A stretch of DNA of 64,000 nucleotides, taken from the NCBI RefSeq assembly GCF_001544455.2, contig NZ_FCOC02000003.1, positions 186,001-250,000 on the forward strand, written 5' to 3'. Below, in pieces: positions 45,601 to 54,037 of this stretch (position 1 is its first letter; each line of letters opens with the position of its first letter). The position numbers and the translations under genes were made by a program. The notes under the pieces are model-generated. The model worked only from the letters and a program-made list of their open reading frames with translations. It searched no databases and had not been told where the DNA came from. Source of the DNA: Caballeronia sordidicola (GTDB lineage: Bacteria; Pseudomonadota; Gammaproteobacteria; Burkholderiales; Burkholderiaceae).

Positions 45601-46554
45601 GTGAACTTCATTCGCTCGCTGACCTTGCGGCAGTTGCAGATATTCGTGATCGCATGCCGGTATCCGAGCTTCGCGCGCGCGGCGGAAGAGTTGCATCTGA
45701 CGCAGCCGGCCATTTCAATGCAGATCCGTCAGCTCGAAGAAGCGGTCGGCCTGCCGCTTTTCGAGCGCGTTGCACGCAAGCTGACGTTGACCGAAGCTGG
45801 AGAGCGGCTGTCGCATCACGCAAGCAGGATACTTGGAGAGATCAAGGACGCGGAAGACGCAATGACTTCGTTGTCGCTCGCGGATAGCGGATCGATTGCC
45901 GTGAGTATCGTAAGTTCTGCCACTTACTTTGCGCCGAAGTTGCTCGCAGCCTATTCGCGCCAGTATCCGCGAGTCGATGTACGGTTTTCCGTGGGCAATC
46001 GCGAGACGCTGCTGCGCCAGCTTCAGGATAACGCCACCGATATCGCCATCATGGGAAGGCCGCCTCCCGAACTGGGCACGACCGCCGAGCCGCTTGCCTA
46101 TCATCCGCATGTGCTTATCTGCCCGGTCGATCATCCGCTTTGCAACGCGCGGCAGTTCGACCTGCAGGAACTTGCGGGCGATACGTTCCTGTTGCGCGAA
46201 CCGGGGTCGGGCACGCGCGCGGTCAGCGAGCAGATGTTCAGGCAGCATCTGTTCATGCCGGCGCGCAGCGTGACGCTTGGCAGCAACGAGAGCATCAAGC
46301 AGGCCGTGATGGCAGGCATGGGCGTGAGCCTTATTTCGCTGCATACGCTTGCGCTCGAACTGCGTTCGAATGAGCTAGCATTGCTCGATGTCAACGGCAC
46401 GCCGGTCGAGCGCACCTGGCAGATCGTGCACTTGCGCTCGAAGCGTTTATCGCCGACATGCATTGCGTTTCGGCGCTTCCTGCTGGAGCATGCCGCGCCA
46501 TTTCTGGAACGCGAATACGCCGGATTCGCCGTGCACGCCAATTCCCCGCGATAA
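45601..46554 (+). CDS. cbbR: LysR-type regulator, CbbR-like
   Basis: A 317-residue LysR-family protein: N-terminal winged HTH (about 1-60, LRQLQIFVIACRYPSFARAAEELHLTQPAISMQIRQLEEAVG) and a C-terminal effector domain with LREPGSGTRAVSEQMF, a motif typical of CbbR/RbcR. The start is GTG with a poor ribosome site. It lies after the xox genes and 17 kb from cbbL, unlike the usual divergent arrangement, so control of the cbb operon in trans is inferred. Other LysR roles are not excluded. Confidence 0.75.
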   Translation: MNFIRSLTLRQLQIFVIACRYPSFARAAEELHLTQPAISMQIRQLEEAVGLPLFERVARKLTLTEAGERLSHHASRILGEIKDAEDAMTSLSLADSGSIAVSIVSSATYFAPKLLAAYSRQYPRVDVRFSVGNRETLLRQLQDNATDIAIMGRPPPELGTTAEPLAYHPHVLICPVDHPLCNARQFDLQELAGDTFLLREPGSGTRAVSEQMFRQHLFMPARSVTLGSNESIKQAVMAGMGVSLISLHTLALELRSNELALLDVNGTPVERTWQIVHLRSKRLSPTCIAFRRFLLEHAAPFLEREYAGFAVHANSPR

Positions 46555-46620
46555 CGCCTGAACGCGTCGGCCGCCGATTCGATACACTGGAGCGCATCGA
46601 CGGCACGGTGAGGAGGGTTC

Positions 46621-47493
46621 ATGGCAACGCGAAAGACAGCGGTGAAAACCACGGCGGCAAAGAAGACGGTCGCAGTCAAAGCACCGAAGAAGAACGCAGG
46701 CGTGATCCGGGTCGGCATTGGCGGCTGGACATTCGAACCGTGGCGCGGACTTTTCTACCCGAAAGACCTCGTGCAAAAGCGTGAACTCGAATATGCAAGC
46801 CGGAAGCTGAATTCCATTGAAATCAACGGCACGTTCTACGGCTCGCAGAAACCGGCAACGTTTGCGAAGTGGCGCGACGAGACGCCCGACGGCTTTGTGT
46901 TCTCGTTGAAGGCGCCGCGATTTTCCACGCATCGGCGAGTGCTTTCCGAAGCCGGCGAATCCGTCGAGCGTTTCCTGTCGAGCGGCGTGCTGGAACTGCA
47001 GGACAAACTCGGTCCAATCAACTGGCAGTTCGCCCCGACCAAACAATTCGACGCCGACGACTTCGAGGGCTTTCTCAAGCTCTTGCCCGCGAAAGTGGAG
47101 GGGCATGCGATCCGTCATGCGGTGGAAGTGCGCCACGAGAGTTTCCGCGATGAAGCGTTCATAGCGCTGGCTCGAAAATACGGTGTTGCGATTGTCATGT
47201 CGGGCGATTCGCATTACCCGCAGATCGCCGATGTCACAGCGCCGTTCGTCTATGCACGCATCATGGGGACGACCGAAGATCAGGCGCAGGGTTACGACAA
47301 AGCCGCGCTCGATTTGTGGGCCAAACGCGCACGCGAATGGTCATCGGGCGCTACACCGAAGGGACTCGAAACAGCCGCGAAGACGGCCCCCGAAGATACC
47401 GCCCGCGACGTCTATCTCTACGTGATCAGCGGGTTCAAGGCGCATAACCCGGCGGCGGCCATGGCGCTGACCGAGCGCTTGAGCGAAGGATGA
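46621..47493 (+). CDS. DUF72 family protein
   Basis: A 290-residue DUF72 (YecE-like) TIM-barrel protein (VGIGGWTFEPWRGLFYP, LNSIEINGTFYGSQKPATFAKW, VFSLKAPRFSTHRR). Function unknown. A Lys/Ala-rich N-terminal tail of about 27 residues precedes the domain. GAGGAGG stands before the ATG. It is unrelated to the C1 island as far as can be seen. Confidence 0.9.
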   Translation: MATRKTAVKTTAAKKTVAVKAPKKNAGVIRVGIGGWTFEPWRGLFYPKDLVQKRELEYASRKLNSIEINGTFYGSQKPATFAKWRDETPDGFVFSLKAPRFSTHRRVLSEAGESVERFLSSGVLELQDKLGPINWQFAPTKQFDADDFEGFLKLLPAKVEGHAIRHAVEVRHESFRDEAFIALARKYGVAIVMSGDSHYPQIADVTAPFVYARIMGTTEDQAQGYDKAALDLWAKRAREWSSGATPKGLETAAKTAPEDTARDVYLYVISGFKAHNPAAAMALTERLSEG

Positions 47494-47590
47494 TTCAGGC
47501 CGGGCATCGCTGAATTTGCCGCGTTTATCTACGCACTGGCATACGGTACGATTCGAGCGTCCAATTCCGAGGCGGAGCGCTACCAGGTTC

Positions 47591-49465
47591 ATGACTTCCC
47601 ATCTGCTGCTTGCCGCATTGCTCGCGTGCATGCTTCGCCCCGCTTTCGCGGCCGACGCCATGGAAACCGAGCAGCCGTCGACCACCATCCGCGACGTGCA
47701 TGTCTTCGTCGTGGCCGAAGATGGCTCGCTCACCGAGGACGACGAAACCACGCTCAAGGCGAACACAGCGGCGGGTATCGGCGATATTGCGCAGCGCTAT
47801 ATCTGGTTCGACAAATCCACGTCGACGGTTCAAATCAGCGAGGCGTATTCCGTCAGCGCGGACGGCGTCCGCCACGACGTCGCGCCCGACCAGATCCGTG
47901 AAATCCAGGAGCCGCGTTCGGCGGGTGCGCCCACCTTCGCCGATGCACGCCTGAAAGCCGTGATCTTTCCTGCCGTCGATGCCGGCTCGACCGTGCATCT
48001 GCGCTTTCACAAGACGCTGTCGAAGTCCGTCATTCCCGGCCAGTTCGACTATTTCGTGGAACCGAGCCGCGGCCCGGTACAAAGCCAGACGCTGATCTTC
48101 GATCTGCCCGAAGGCAAGCCGCTTTACGCCGATGCACGCGGCTACACGGCCTTGCCCGCGGTGACGCGCAACGGCCGCACGCGCTACGAATTCACTTATA
48201 GCGACCTGCATTACGACCGCGTCGAAGCCGGTGCGGTTGGATATGTGCAATATGGCGACCGCTTGATGGTCTCGACCTTTGCCGACTACAAAAGCTTTGC
48301 GGCCAGTTATCGCGATGCCGCGATTGACCCGAGCGCAAACGATCCCGCCATTCGTAACCTGGCCGAGTCGCTGACACGTAACGACGCCGGCCCGCGCGAA
48401 AAGGCCGCGACACTCTATGACTGGGTTCGTCACAATATCCGCTACGTATCGCTTTATATCGGGCAAAGTCCGGCGGTGCCGCACAAGGCGACGGAGATTC
48501 TCGCGAACCGCTATGGGGACTGCAAGGACTATGTTGCGCTGTATGGCGCGTTGTTGTCGGCGGTGGGTATCGAGAACCAGCCCGCGCTGATTGCGCTCGG
48601 ATCGGTGTACACGCTGCCCTCGGTGCCCGGTTATGGCGCGGCCGCGGTCAATCACATCATCACGTGGCTTCCGGGTCTTGGGATGTATGCCGACGCCACG
48701 GCTTCCACGGTCGAGTTCGGATATTTGCCGCTTGCGGAAATGGATCGTCCGGTGTTGCTTGTTGGCGATGGCACGCTCTCGCGCACGCCGTCCACGCAGC
48801 CGTTATCGCGCAATGTGCGGTTGCAGATCGCGGTCGCGCCGGATGGATCGGCGTTGTTTTCGTCGCAAGTGGAAGATGGCGGATGGAGCGCCGGGCCCGA
48901 GCGCGCGAACCTGCGGCACGCCGCGCCTCAACGCCGCCAGCAGATTGCCGATGCCCGCCTGCGTGCAACAGGGCTGCGCGGCACGGCAAGCCTCACGGCG
49001 AGCGACCTGGACGCCACGGGTACGCCCGTGACAACAACCTTGCGCGGCACGCTGGACGATGTGGTATGGCCAACCGGAACCACGGCGTTGCCGGCGTTGA
49101 CGAGCCTGTCGGGCGGCATAGCCTCGCAGGTCGATTACCTGCTTGCCGAACGCGTTCGCACCCAACCGTTCGTATGCACGGGCGGCAGCTTCAACGAAGT
49201 TGCGCAGCTCAGCCTTCCGAAGACCGTGCGCGTGACCGACCTTCCCGCCGATACCAGCATAGCCGACACGTTCCTCACATACTCATCGCGCTATGTCTTC
49301 GATCCCGCGACCAGCACGCTTCAGGCCGAGCGTCATATGCAGGCGAACTTCGGCAAGCAAGTGTGCTCGGCCGCCGAGTTCGCCGCCATGCAGCCGGTGT
49401 TGAAACGCATTGCACGGGACACGAGATCGCAGGTCGTCGTCAAGGCGGTTTCAATACCGGACTAA
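47591..49465 (+). CDS. DUF3857/transglutaminase-like exported protein
   Basis: A 624-residue exported protein: signal peptide about 1-20, N-terminal DUF3857 beta-sandwich, then a transglutaminase-like core with the nucleophile Cys in NRYGDCKDYVALYGALL and a downstream His (VNHIITWLPGLGMYADAT), then a C-terminal beta domain. The family may act as periplasmic peptidase or cross-linking enzyme; the substrate is unknown. The start is set at the ATG before the signal peptide; the ribosome site is weak. Converges with rdgC, four bases apart. Confidence 0.87.
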   Translation: MTSHLLLAALLACMLRPAFAADAMETEQPSTTIRDVHVFVVAEDGSLTEDDETTLKANTAAGIGDIAQRYIWFDKSTSTVQISEAYSVSADGVRHDVAPDQIREIQEPRSAGAPTFADARLKAVIFPAVDAGSTVHLRFHKTLSKSVIPGQFDYFVEPSRGPVQSQTLIFDLPEGKPLYADARGYTALPAVTRNGRTRYEFTYSDLHYDRVEAGAVGYVQYGDRLMVSTFADYKSFAASYRDAAIDPSANDPAIRNLAESLTRNDAGPREKAATLYDWVRHNIRYVSLYIGQSPAVPHKATEILANRYGDCKDYVALYGALLSAVGIENQPALIALGSVYTLPSVPGYGAAAVNHIITWLPGLGMYADATASTVEFGYLPLAEMDRPVLLVGDGTLSRTPSTQPLSRNVRLQIAVAPDGSALFSSQVEDGGWSAGPERANLRHAAPQRRQQIADARLRATGLRGTASLTASDLDATGTPVTTTLRGTLDDVVWPTGTTALPALTSLSGGIASQVDYLLAERVRTQPFVCTGGSFNEVAQLSLPKTVRVTDLPADTSIADTFLTYSSRYVFDPATSTLQAERHMQANFGKQVCSAAEFAAMQPVLKRIARDTRSQVVVKAVSIPD

Positions 49466-49469
49466 GCGT

Positions 49470-50387
49470 TCACGCGGCGGCTTTGGATAGCGTGTCCTGC
49501 TCACCGCCAAGCGCATCGATGATATCCGCGAGCATCTTCGCCAGTTCACCTGTCATCAGCGTGAAGTCGGAATCGAAGACTTCGTCGTCGTTGTGCGCGG
49601 TCGGATCTGCTGCGTCCTTGATGACGTCGAGCGGCGTAACGCGCTTGATGGTGAGCGATGGCGTCAGCACGAACGAGATCCTGTCCCGCCACGTCATTGC
49701 GAGGCGCATGCATTGTTTGCCCGCTTCTATGTGGCGGCGCATGTCGTCGATCTCGAGCGCATGGCCGACATAACGCACCGTGGCGTTACCCTCGCCGCTT
49801 GCGCGCAGCTCCGTGTCCTGATCGAGCGAAAAGCCGCCCGGCGCTTCGCCGGAGAGCAGCCAGTCGGTCATTGCCGCGACCGGCGCCATGGCTGCACGCA
49901 CGCTTGCAAGCGGCAATTGATCGATGGATTTCACGAGCAGGCCGAGGATGTCGTCCGCGAGCGTGGGCGACGCGGCATCGATGACAAGCCAGCCGTTCAC
50001 TGTATCGATCCACACCCGCGTGTCGCGACGAATGCTGAAAGCGCGCGGCAGAAGTTCGTCGGTGACTTGCTCCTTGAGTTCGCGCATTTGCTTGCGGCCA
50101 GGCTTGAATCCCTGCTGCTCTTCGAGTTCGGCGGCGCGTTCCTTGACGAACTGCGTCACCACCGACGCCGGCAGCAGCTTCTTTTCCGCACGCGCGACGA
50201 GCAGCATCTGGCGGTTGTTGGCGTAGACAAGCGAGCCATCATCACGCGGCGACGCCCAGCCGTGGCTTTGCATTTCCACGCCGCCGCCGGGCTGGAACGC
50301 ATGAGGCGTAAGCCACTTTTCGATTTGTTCGGGAGTGACGGCCCAAGGGGCCGGAAGGCGATGAATCTGAAGGTTCTTGAACCACAT
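49470..50387 (-). CDS. rdgC: Recombination-associated protein RdgC
   Basis: A 305-residue ring-forming DNA-binding protein that limits RecA activity. It begins [15 protein letters not shown] and has the typical [14 protein letters not shown] segment (here [15 protein letters not shown]) and [16 protein letters not shown]. The upstream in-frame extension to 50456 overlaps the divergent GNAT start and is rejected. Chromosomal housekeeping gene. Confidence 0.95.
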   Translation of the reverse strand: MWFKNLQIHRLPAPWAVTPEQIEKWLTPHAFQPGGGVEMQSHGWASPRDDGSLVYANNRQMLLVARAEKKLLPASVVTQFVKERAAELEEQQGFKPGRKQMRELKEQVTDELLPRAFSIRRDTRVWIDTVNGWLVIDAASPTLADDILGLLVKSIDQLPLASVRAAMAPVAAMTDWLLSGEAPGGFSLDQDTELRASGEGNATVRYVGHALEIDDMRRHIEAGKQCMRLAMTWRDRISFVLTPSLTIKRVTPLDVIKDAADPTAHNDDEVFDSDFTLMTGELAKMLADIIDALGGEQDTLSKAAA

Positions 50388-50442
50388 AGGCATCCGGGCA
50401 AAACGCACTATTCTATAGGACAGTGAACCTGCTTTTAAACAA

Positions 50443-50892
50443 ATGAACCTTGACATACGGCAGGCTGTATCGGCGGACTCGGCGTGGTTGTACGAGACCT
50501 ACAAGCAAACCATGATTGGTTTCGTTACGCGCACGACCGGTTGGGACGAGCATGCGCAACGAAACGGATTCGCGAAAAGCCTTCGGCAAGGATCATGCAG
50601 CATTGCGCTTCGGGGTGGCGAGCGCTGTGGGTTCGTTCACTGGGAGGTCGAACCGGATCTGGTGTGGCTGCGCATGCTGTGCATCGTGCCCGCGATGCAG
50701 CGGCAAGCCATCGGCCGCCAGTTGCTTGGCGACGTGCTGTTGTTATCGGAGAAGCTGGGGAGGCCGCTTTACCTGCACGTCTTTCGCTGCAACGAGGTCG
50801 CATACGGGTGGTACAGGCGGATGGGGTTTGCTGAAATTGAAACCGAAGCGAGCAACGACGATATTGCGACGTTGGCGCTGGGCGGCCAATAA
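50443..50892 (+). CDS. GNAT-family N-acetyltransferase
   Basis: A 149-residue GNAT protein: [19 protein letters not shown] start, [20 protein letters not shown] as acetyl-CoA-binding motif A, then [19 protein letters not shown]. The substrate is unknown. Divergent from rdgC with 55 bases between starts. Intergenic DNA with two hairpins follows. Confidence 0.88.
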   Translation: MNLDIRQAVSADSAWLYETYKQTMIGFVTRTTGWDEHAQRNGFAKSLRQGSCSIALRGGERCGFVHWEVEPDLVWLRMLCIVPAMQRQAIGRQLLGDVLLLSEKLGRPLYLHVFRCNEVAYGWYRRMGFAEIETEASNDDIATLALGGQ

Positions 50893-50962
50893 AGCCGCAA
50901 GGTGAAGCGATGTACGAATGATGGCTTGAACATGCATGCCATCACGGGAAAGTATTTGAAGC

Positions 50963-50988
50963 GGGGCTGCAAGTGTACTTGCCACCCC
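50963..50988. repeat. Inverted repeat, 26 bases
   Basis: GGGG-CT-GCAAGT-GT-ACTTGC-CA-CCCC folds into a ten-pair hairpin with one 2x2 internal mismatch. There is no T run after it, so it is not a classical terminator by itself. Confidence 0.6.
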
Positions 50989-51010
50989 TGGCTCGCTGAA
51001 AATGTTTGGC

Positions 51011-51042
51011 AACAACTTTCGTGGAGAACGCGAGTTGTTTTT
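51011..51042 (+). terminator. Intrinsic terminator after GNAT gene
   Basis: AACAACT pairs with AGTTGTT (seven bases) with an inner CGT/ACG pairing, followed by a run of T's at 51038-51042. The stem is AT-rich, so strength is uncertain. Confidence 0.5.
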
Positions 51043-51256
51043 AATTTATCTCAAAAGCGCGCGTGGCTCAACGCCAATTACGTTTTATCCGGCTGCGCAC
51101 CATCACGCCATGGCGCGCAGCCGCGCCGTGCGGAGGACTCTCCGAAAACGGCAATTCAGTTTTGCATTTTTATGGGCAATTCTGACAAGACCGGATCACG
51201 CGATGCAAGCCCTGTACATGTTTGCATCGCGTGTTCGTTGTTCGTCGTGCGAACGC

Positions 51257-52087
51257 CTAGCTCTGATCCTGCGCGTGCTGTGCAGCCTGTTCGATCAACG
51301 CTGCCACTTCTTTCGGATGCGATTCATAAACCGAGTGGCTCGCCCCCGGAATTTCGACGGTATGGCTATGGGCGCGCGCGGCGTACATGCGTTCCAGATC
51401 CGGGTTGATGATCTTGTCCGCCTTCGCGACCATGTACCAGCTCGGCTTTGTCTTCCATGCCGGGTCGGCGATCTCGCCAGTGAAGACCGACGCCGCCGTG
51501 GGCATCTGCGCATTCGCTTCGAACTGGGCTTGCTTGAGCGGAAGGTCGGCGGCGAAGTCAGCGGGGTAATCGGCCGGGTTCAGGAACAGGAAACCGTCCG
51601 GCGTCTTCACCACGGCCTTGGTCGAGTTCGGATACTTCTTGCCGTTGCTCACTTCGGTTTCACCCACGTCGAGCGCATGCGCCGCGATGTAGACGAGCGC
51701 CTTCACATGAGGATCGTTGCCGGCTTCCGTGATGATTGCGCCACCATAGCTGTGACCCACGAGCACGGCCGGACCGTCCTGCCGGTCGAGGACTCGCCTG
51801 GCCGCGGTGACGTCTTCCCCGAACGATGTCAAGGGCTCCTGAACGAGGCTCACGTGATAACCGTCCTTGGTCAGGATGTCGTAGACAGGCCGCCATCCCG
51901 CTCCGCCCACGAATGCGCCATGCACGAGCACGATGTTCTTGATCGGCCCATGAGCGGCAGCGGACGCGGTCATGGCAGCGGGCGCAGCGGACTGATCCTG
52001 CGCTTGCTGTGTTTGCTGCGCGAGTGCGCCGGTTGAAACCAATGCGCTTGCGATCAGCGACAAGAATAATTTTGCAGGAACCTTCAT
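51257..52087 (-). CDS. Exported alpha/beta hydrolase
   Basis: A 276-residue hydrolase with signal peptide (about 1-23), a Gln/Ala-rich linker, and an alpha/beta-hydrolase domain: IVLVHGAFVGGAGWRPVYDIL oxyanion region, nucleophile elbow VGHSYGGAIITEAG, and a late His in PGASHSVYESHPKEV. It resembles the small esterase/EstC-like family; the substrate is unknown. ATG at 52087 follows GGAG. No link to neighbours is evident. Confidence 0.88.
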   Translation of the reverse strand: MKVPAKLFLSLIASALVSTGALAQQTQQAQDQSAAPAAMTASAAAHGPIKNIVLVHGAFVGGAGWRPVYDILTKDGYHVSLVQEPLTSFGEDVTAARRVLDRQDGPAVLVGHSYGGAIITEAGNDPHVKALVYIAAHALDVGETEVSNGKKYPNSTKAVVKTPDGFLFLNPADYPADFAADLPLKQAQFEANAQMPTAASVFTGEIADPAWKTKPSWYMVAKADKIINPDLERMYAARAHSHTVEIPGASHSVYESHPKEVAALIEQAAQHAQDQS

Positions 52088-52185
52088 TTTAAAACTCCGG
52101 GATATAAGTGGTACGTGCAAGTGCTAACACTGCCGCTTCCCGGCTATTCCCATCGATTGAAAAAAATTCTCAAACGATCGCCGCG

Positions 52186-52290
52186 TTAAAGAATGCCGCG
52201 CGTTCGCGCTGAAGGATCGATCACACAGTTTTCATGCGGCGGCGAGACGAAAGGTAAATAGGGCACTTTTTTAACCTGTAAGTTAGTCAT
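52186..52290 (-). CDS. Possible 34-residue small protein
   Basis: Short reading frame starting MTNLQVKKVPYLPF with one Cys. The ATG at 52290 is preceded by GAGGAG at ideal spacing, which is better than many real genes here. No family recognised. It could equally be chance in an intergenic region; no homologue search was possible. Confidence 0.35.
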   Translation of the reverse strand: MTNLQVKKVPYLPFVSPPHENCVIDPSARTRGIL

Positions 52291-52365
52291 GACGCTCCTC
52301 AGTCGCATCTCGCGCCTCTTCACCGAGGGTTTTCCGCAGTATCTCTGTCTTGCTGAAAATTTGTA

Positions 52366-52379
52366 TGATGACCACATCA
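52366..52379. promoter_or_regulatory. Candidate operator of FadR-type regulator
   Basis: TGATG-ACCA-CATCA, a perfect inverted repeat 27 bases upstream of the regulator ATG. The size and form fit GntR/FadR-family operators, suggesting autoregulation of the tetronate operon. Confidence 0.5.
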
Positions 52380-52405
52380 CCTAACAAATCTGATTCGTTG
52401 CGGTC

Positions 52406-53110
52406 ATGTTCGAGAAAATTCCAGCACGGGCGCTGAGCGATTCCGTCGCGCAACAGCTCTTGCTTCAAATCGAAAAGGGTGGTTTCGCCAGCACCGGCAA
52501 ACTGCCGACCGAAGCTGTGCTGGCGCAGGAATTCGGCGTCAGCCGGACCGTCGTGCGCGAAGCGATTTCCCGGCTCAAGAACGAAGGCATGGTTGAGCCG
52601 CGGCAAGGCAGCGGCGTTTTCATTGTCGAGCGAGCGGGCATCCGGCCGCTGCGCATTGATTACGCGCAGGCGGTCGAGCCGGGCGCGGTCGTGCAGATAT
52701 TGGCGCTGCGGCGCGCTATTGAGGCGGAAGTGGCGGCCGAAGCGGCCATGCGCCGGACCGACGAACAGATGGACATCATTGAAGCCAAGCTGGCGCAAAT
52801 CGATGTCGCTGTGGCGCAAGGCAACGACGGTGTTACCGAGGACGTGGAGTTTCATCGCGCGATCGCGAGCGCCACGGGCAATCCCTACTTCCTGACCACG
52901 CTCGCTTTCCTGAATCAGTATCTTGAGGCCGGCACGCTGGTCACGCGCCGCAATGAAGCGCTGCGCGAGGATTTTTCGCGGCAAGTGCGTGAGGAGCATG
53001 CACGCATTGCCGCCGCCATTCGCGCACGCGATCCGCTCGCCGCACGCAGCGCCGCTCAGACTCACCTGTACAACGCCGCTCGCCGCCTCGCGGAAGCCGG
53101 CATCTGCTGA
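52406..53110 (+). CDS. FadR-type (GntR family) regulator of tetronate genes
   Basis: A 234-residue regulator: N-terminal winged HTH (about 10-75, TGKLPTEAVLAQEFGVSRTVVREAISRLKNEGMVEPRQGSGVFI) and a C-terminal all-helical FCD ligand domain with metal-site type residues (EFHRAIASATGNP). It is the first gene before ltnD (24-base gap), so it very likely senses a four-carbon acid sugar or its oxo-acid and represses the operon. Confidence 0.88.
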   Translation: MFEKIPARALSDSVAQQLLLQIEKGGFASTGKLPTEAVLAQEFGVSRTVVREAISRLKNEGMVEPRQGSGVFIVERAGIRPLRIDYAQAVEPGAVVQILALRRAIEAEVAAEAAMRRTDEQMDIIEAKLAQIDVAVAQGNDGVTEDVEFHRAIASATGNPYFLTTLAFLNQYLEAGTLVTRRNEALREDFSRQVREEHARIAAAIRARDPLAARSAAQTHLYNAARRLAEAGIC

Positions 53111-53134
53111 CAGAGCTATTATGAGGACGACGAA

Positions 53135-54037
53135 ATGTCGAGAAACGTAGGGGTGATCGGCCTGGGCGCCATGGGTCTGGGCGTCGCTCGCTCGCTATTG
53201 CGCGCGGGCTTCAAGGTGCACGCGTGCGATGTGCGCGCGCAAGTGCTCGAAGCCTTTGCAAGTGAGGGCGGAATCGCGTGTGCCACGTCTGCGGAATTGG
53301 GCAGTCACTGCGACGCAGTGGTCACGGTTGTGGTCAACGCGGCGCAGACGGAGGCCGTGCTGTTCGGCACTGACACACAACCGGGCGCGGTTGCATCGAT
53401 GAAGCGTGGCGGCGTTGTGCTCGCATGCGCGACGGTGTCTCCGGCGTTTGCGATTGAACTGGGAAAGCGCGTGGAGGCGGCCGGTCTCCAGATGCTGGAC
53501 GCGCCTTTGTCGGGGGGCGCCGCCCGTGCGGCATCGGGCGAAATGACGATGATGACCTCCGGTCCCGCTGCCGCATATGCCGCATGTGAGGACGTGCTCG
53601 GGGCGATTGCGGGCAAGGTGTACAGATTGGGCGAAACACACGGCAAGGGATCGAAGGTCAAGATCATCAACCAGTTGCTTGCCGGCGTGCATATTGCCGC
53701 GGCCGCCGAAGCCATGGCGCTTGGCCTGCGCGAGGGCGTGGACGCCGACGCGCTCTACGACGTCATCACGCATAGCGCAGGCAACTCATGGATGTTCGAG
53801 AACCGCGTACCGCATATTCTCGCTGGCGACTACACGCCGCTTTCCGCCGTCGATATCTTCGTTAAGGATCTCGGCCTCGTTCTCGATACTGCGCGCGCTT
53901 CCAAATTTCCGCTGCCGTTATCCGCGGCCGCGCATCAGATGTTCATGATGGCGTCCACGGCCGGACACGGCGGCGAGGACGACTCGGCGGTAATCAAGAT
54001 TTTCCCAGGCATCGATGTGCCGAAAGGAGCGAAGTGA
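53135..54037 (+). CDS. ltnD: L-threonate dehydrogenase
   Basis: A 300-residue beta-hydroxyacid dehydrogenase: NAD site VIGLGAMGLGVARSLL, substrate loop DAPLSGGAARAASGEMTMM, catalytic Lys region GKGSKVKIINQLLAGVH. LtnD oxidises L-threonate at C2 to 2-oxo-tetronate, feeding OtnI, OtnK and OtnC, all encoded downstream. It overlaps otnK by four bases (ATGA-type). Confidence 0.88.
   Translation: MSRNVGVIGLGAMGLGVARSLLRAGFKVHACDVRAQVLEAFASEGGIACATSAELGSHCDAVVTVVVNAAQTEAVLFGTDTQPGAVASMKRGGVVLACATVSPAFAIELGKRVEAAGLQMLDAPLSGGAARAASGEMTMMTSGPAAAYAACEDVLGAIAGKVYRLGETHGKGSKVKIINQLLAGVHIAAAAEAMALGLREGVDADALYDVITHSAGNSWMFENRVPHILAGDYTPLSAVDIFVKDLGLVLDTARASKFPLPLSAAAHQMFMMASTAGHGGEDDSAVIKIFPGIDVPKGAK

Larger units (their letters stand above)
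50893..51256. other. Gene-free gap between GNAT and hydrolase genes
   Basis: 364 bases between convergent genes. No convincing reading frame. It contains a long hairpin (50963-50988) and an intrinsic terminator-like hairpin with a T run (51011-51042). The stretch around 51000-51180 is visibly more AT-rich than its surroundings. Confidence 0.6.
52088..52405. other. Divergent hydrolase / FadR-regulator region
   Basis: 318 bases. It contains a possible 34-codon minus-strand gene (52186-52290) with a strong ribosome site and a TGATG-N4-CATCA operator-like dyad (52366-52379) before the regulator gene. Confidence 0.6.
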
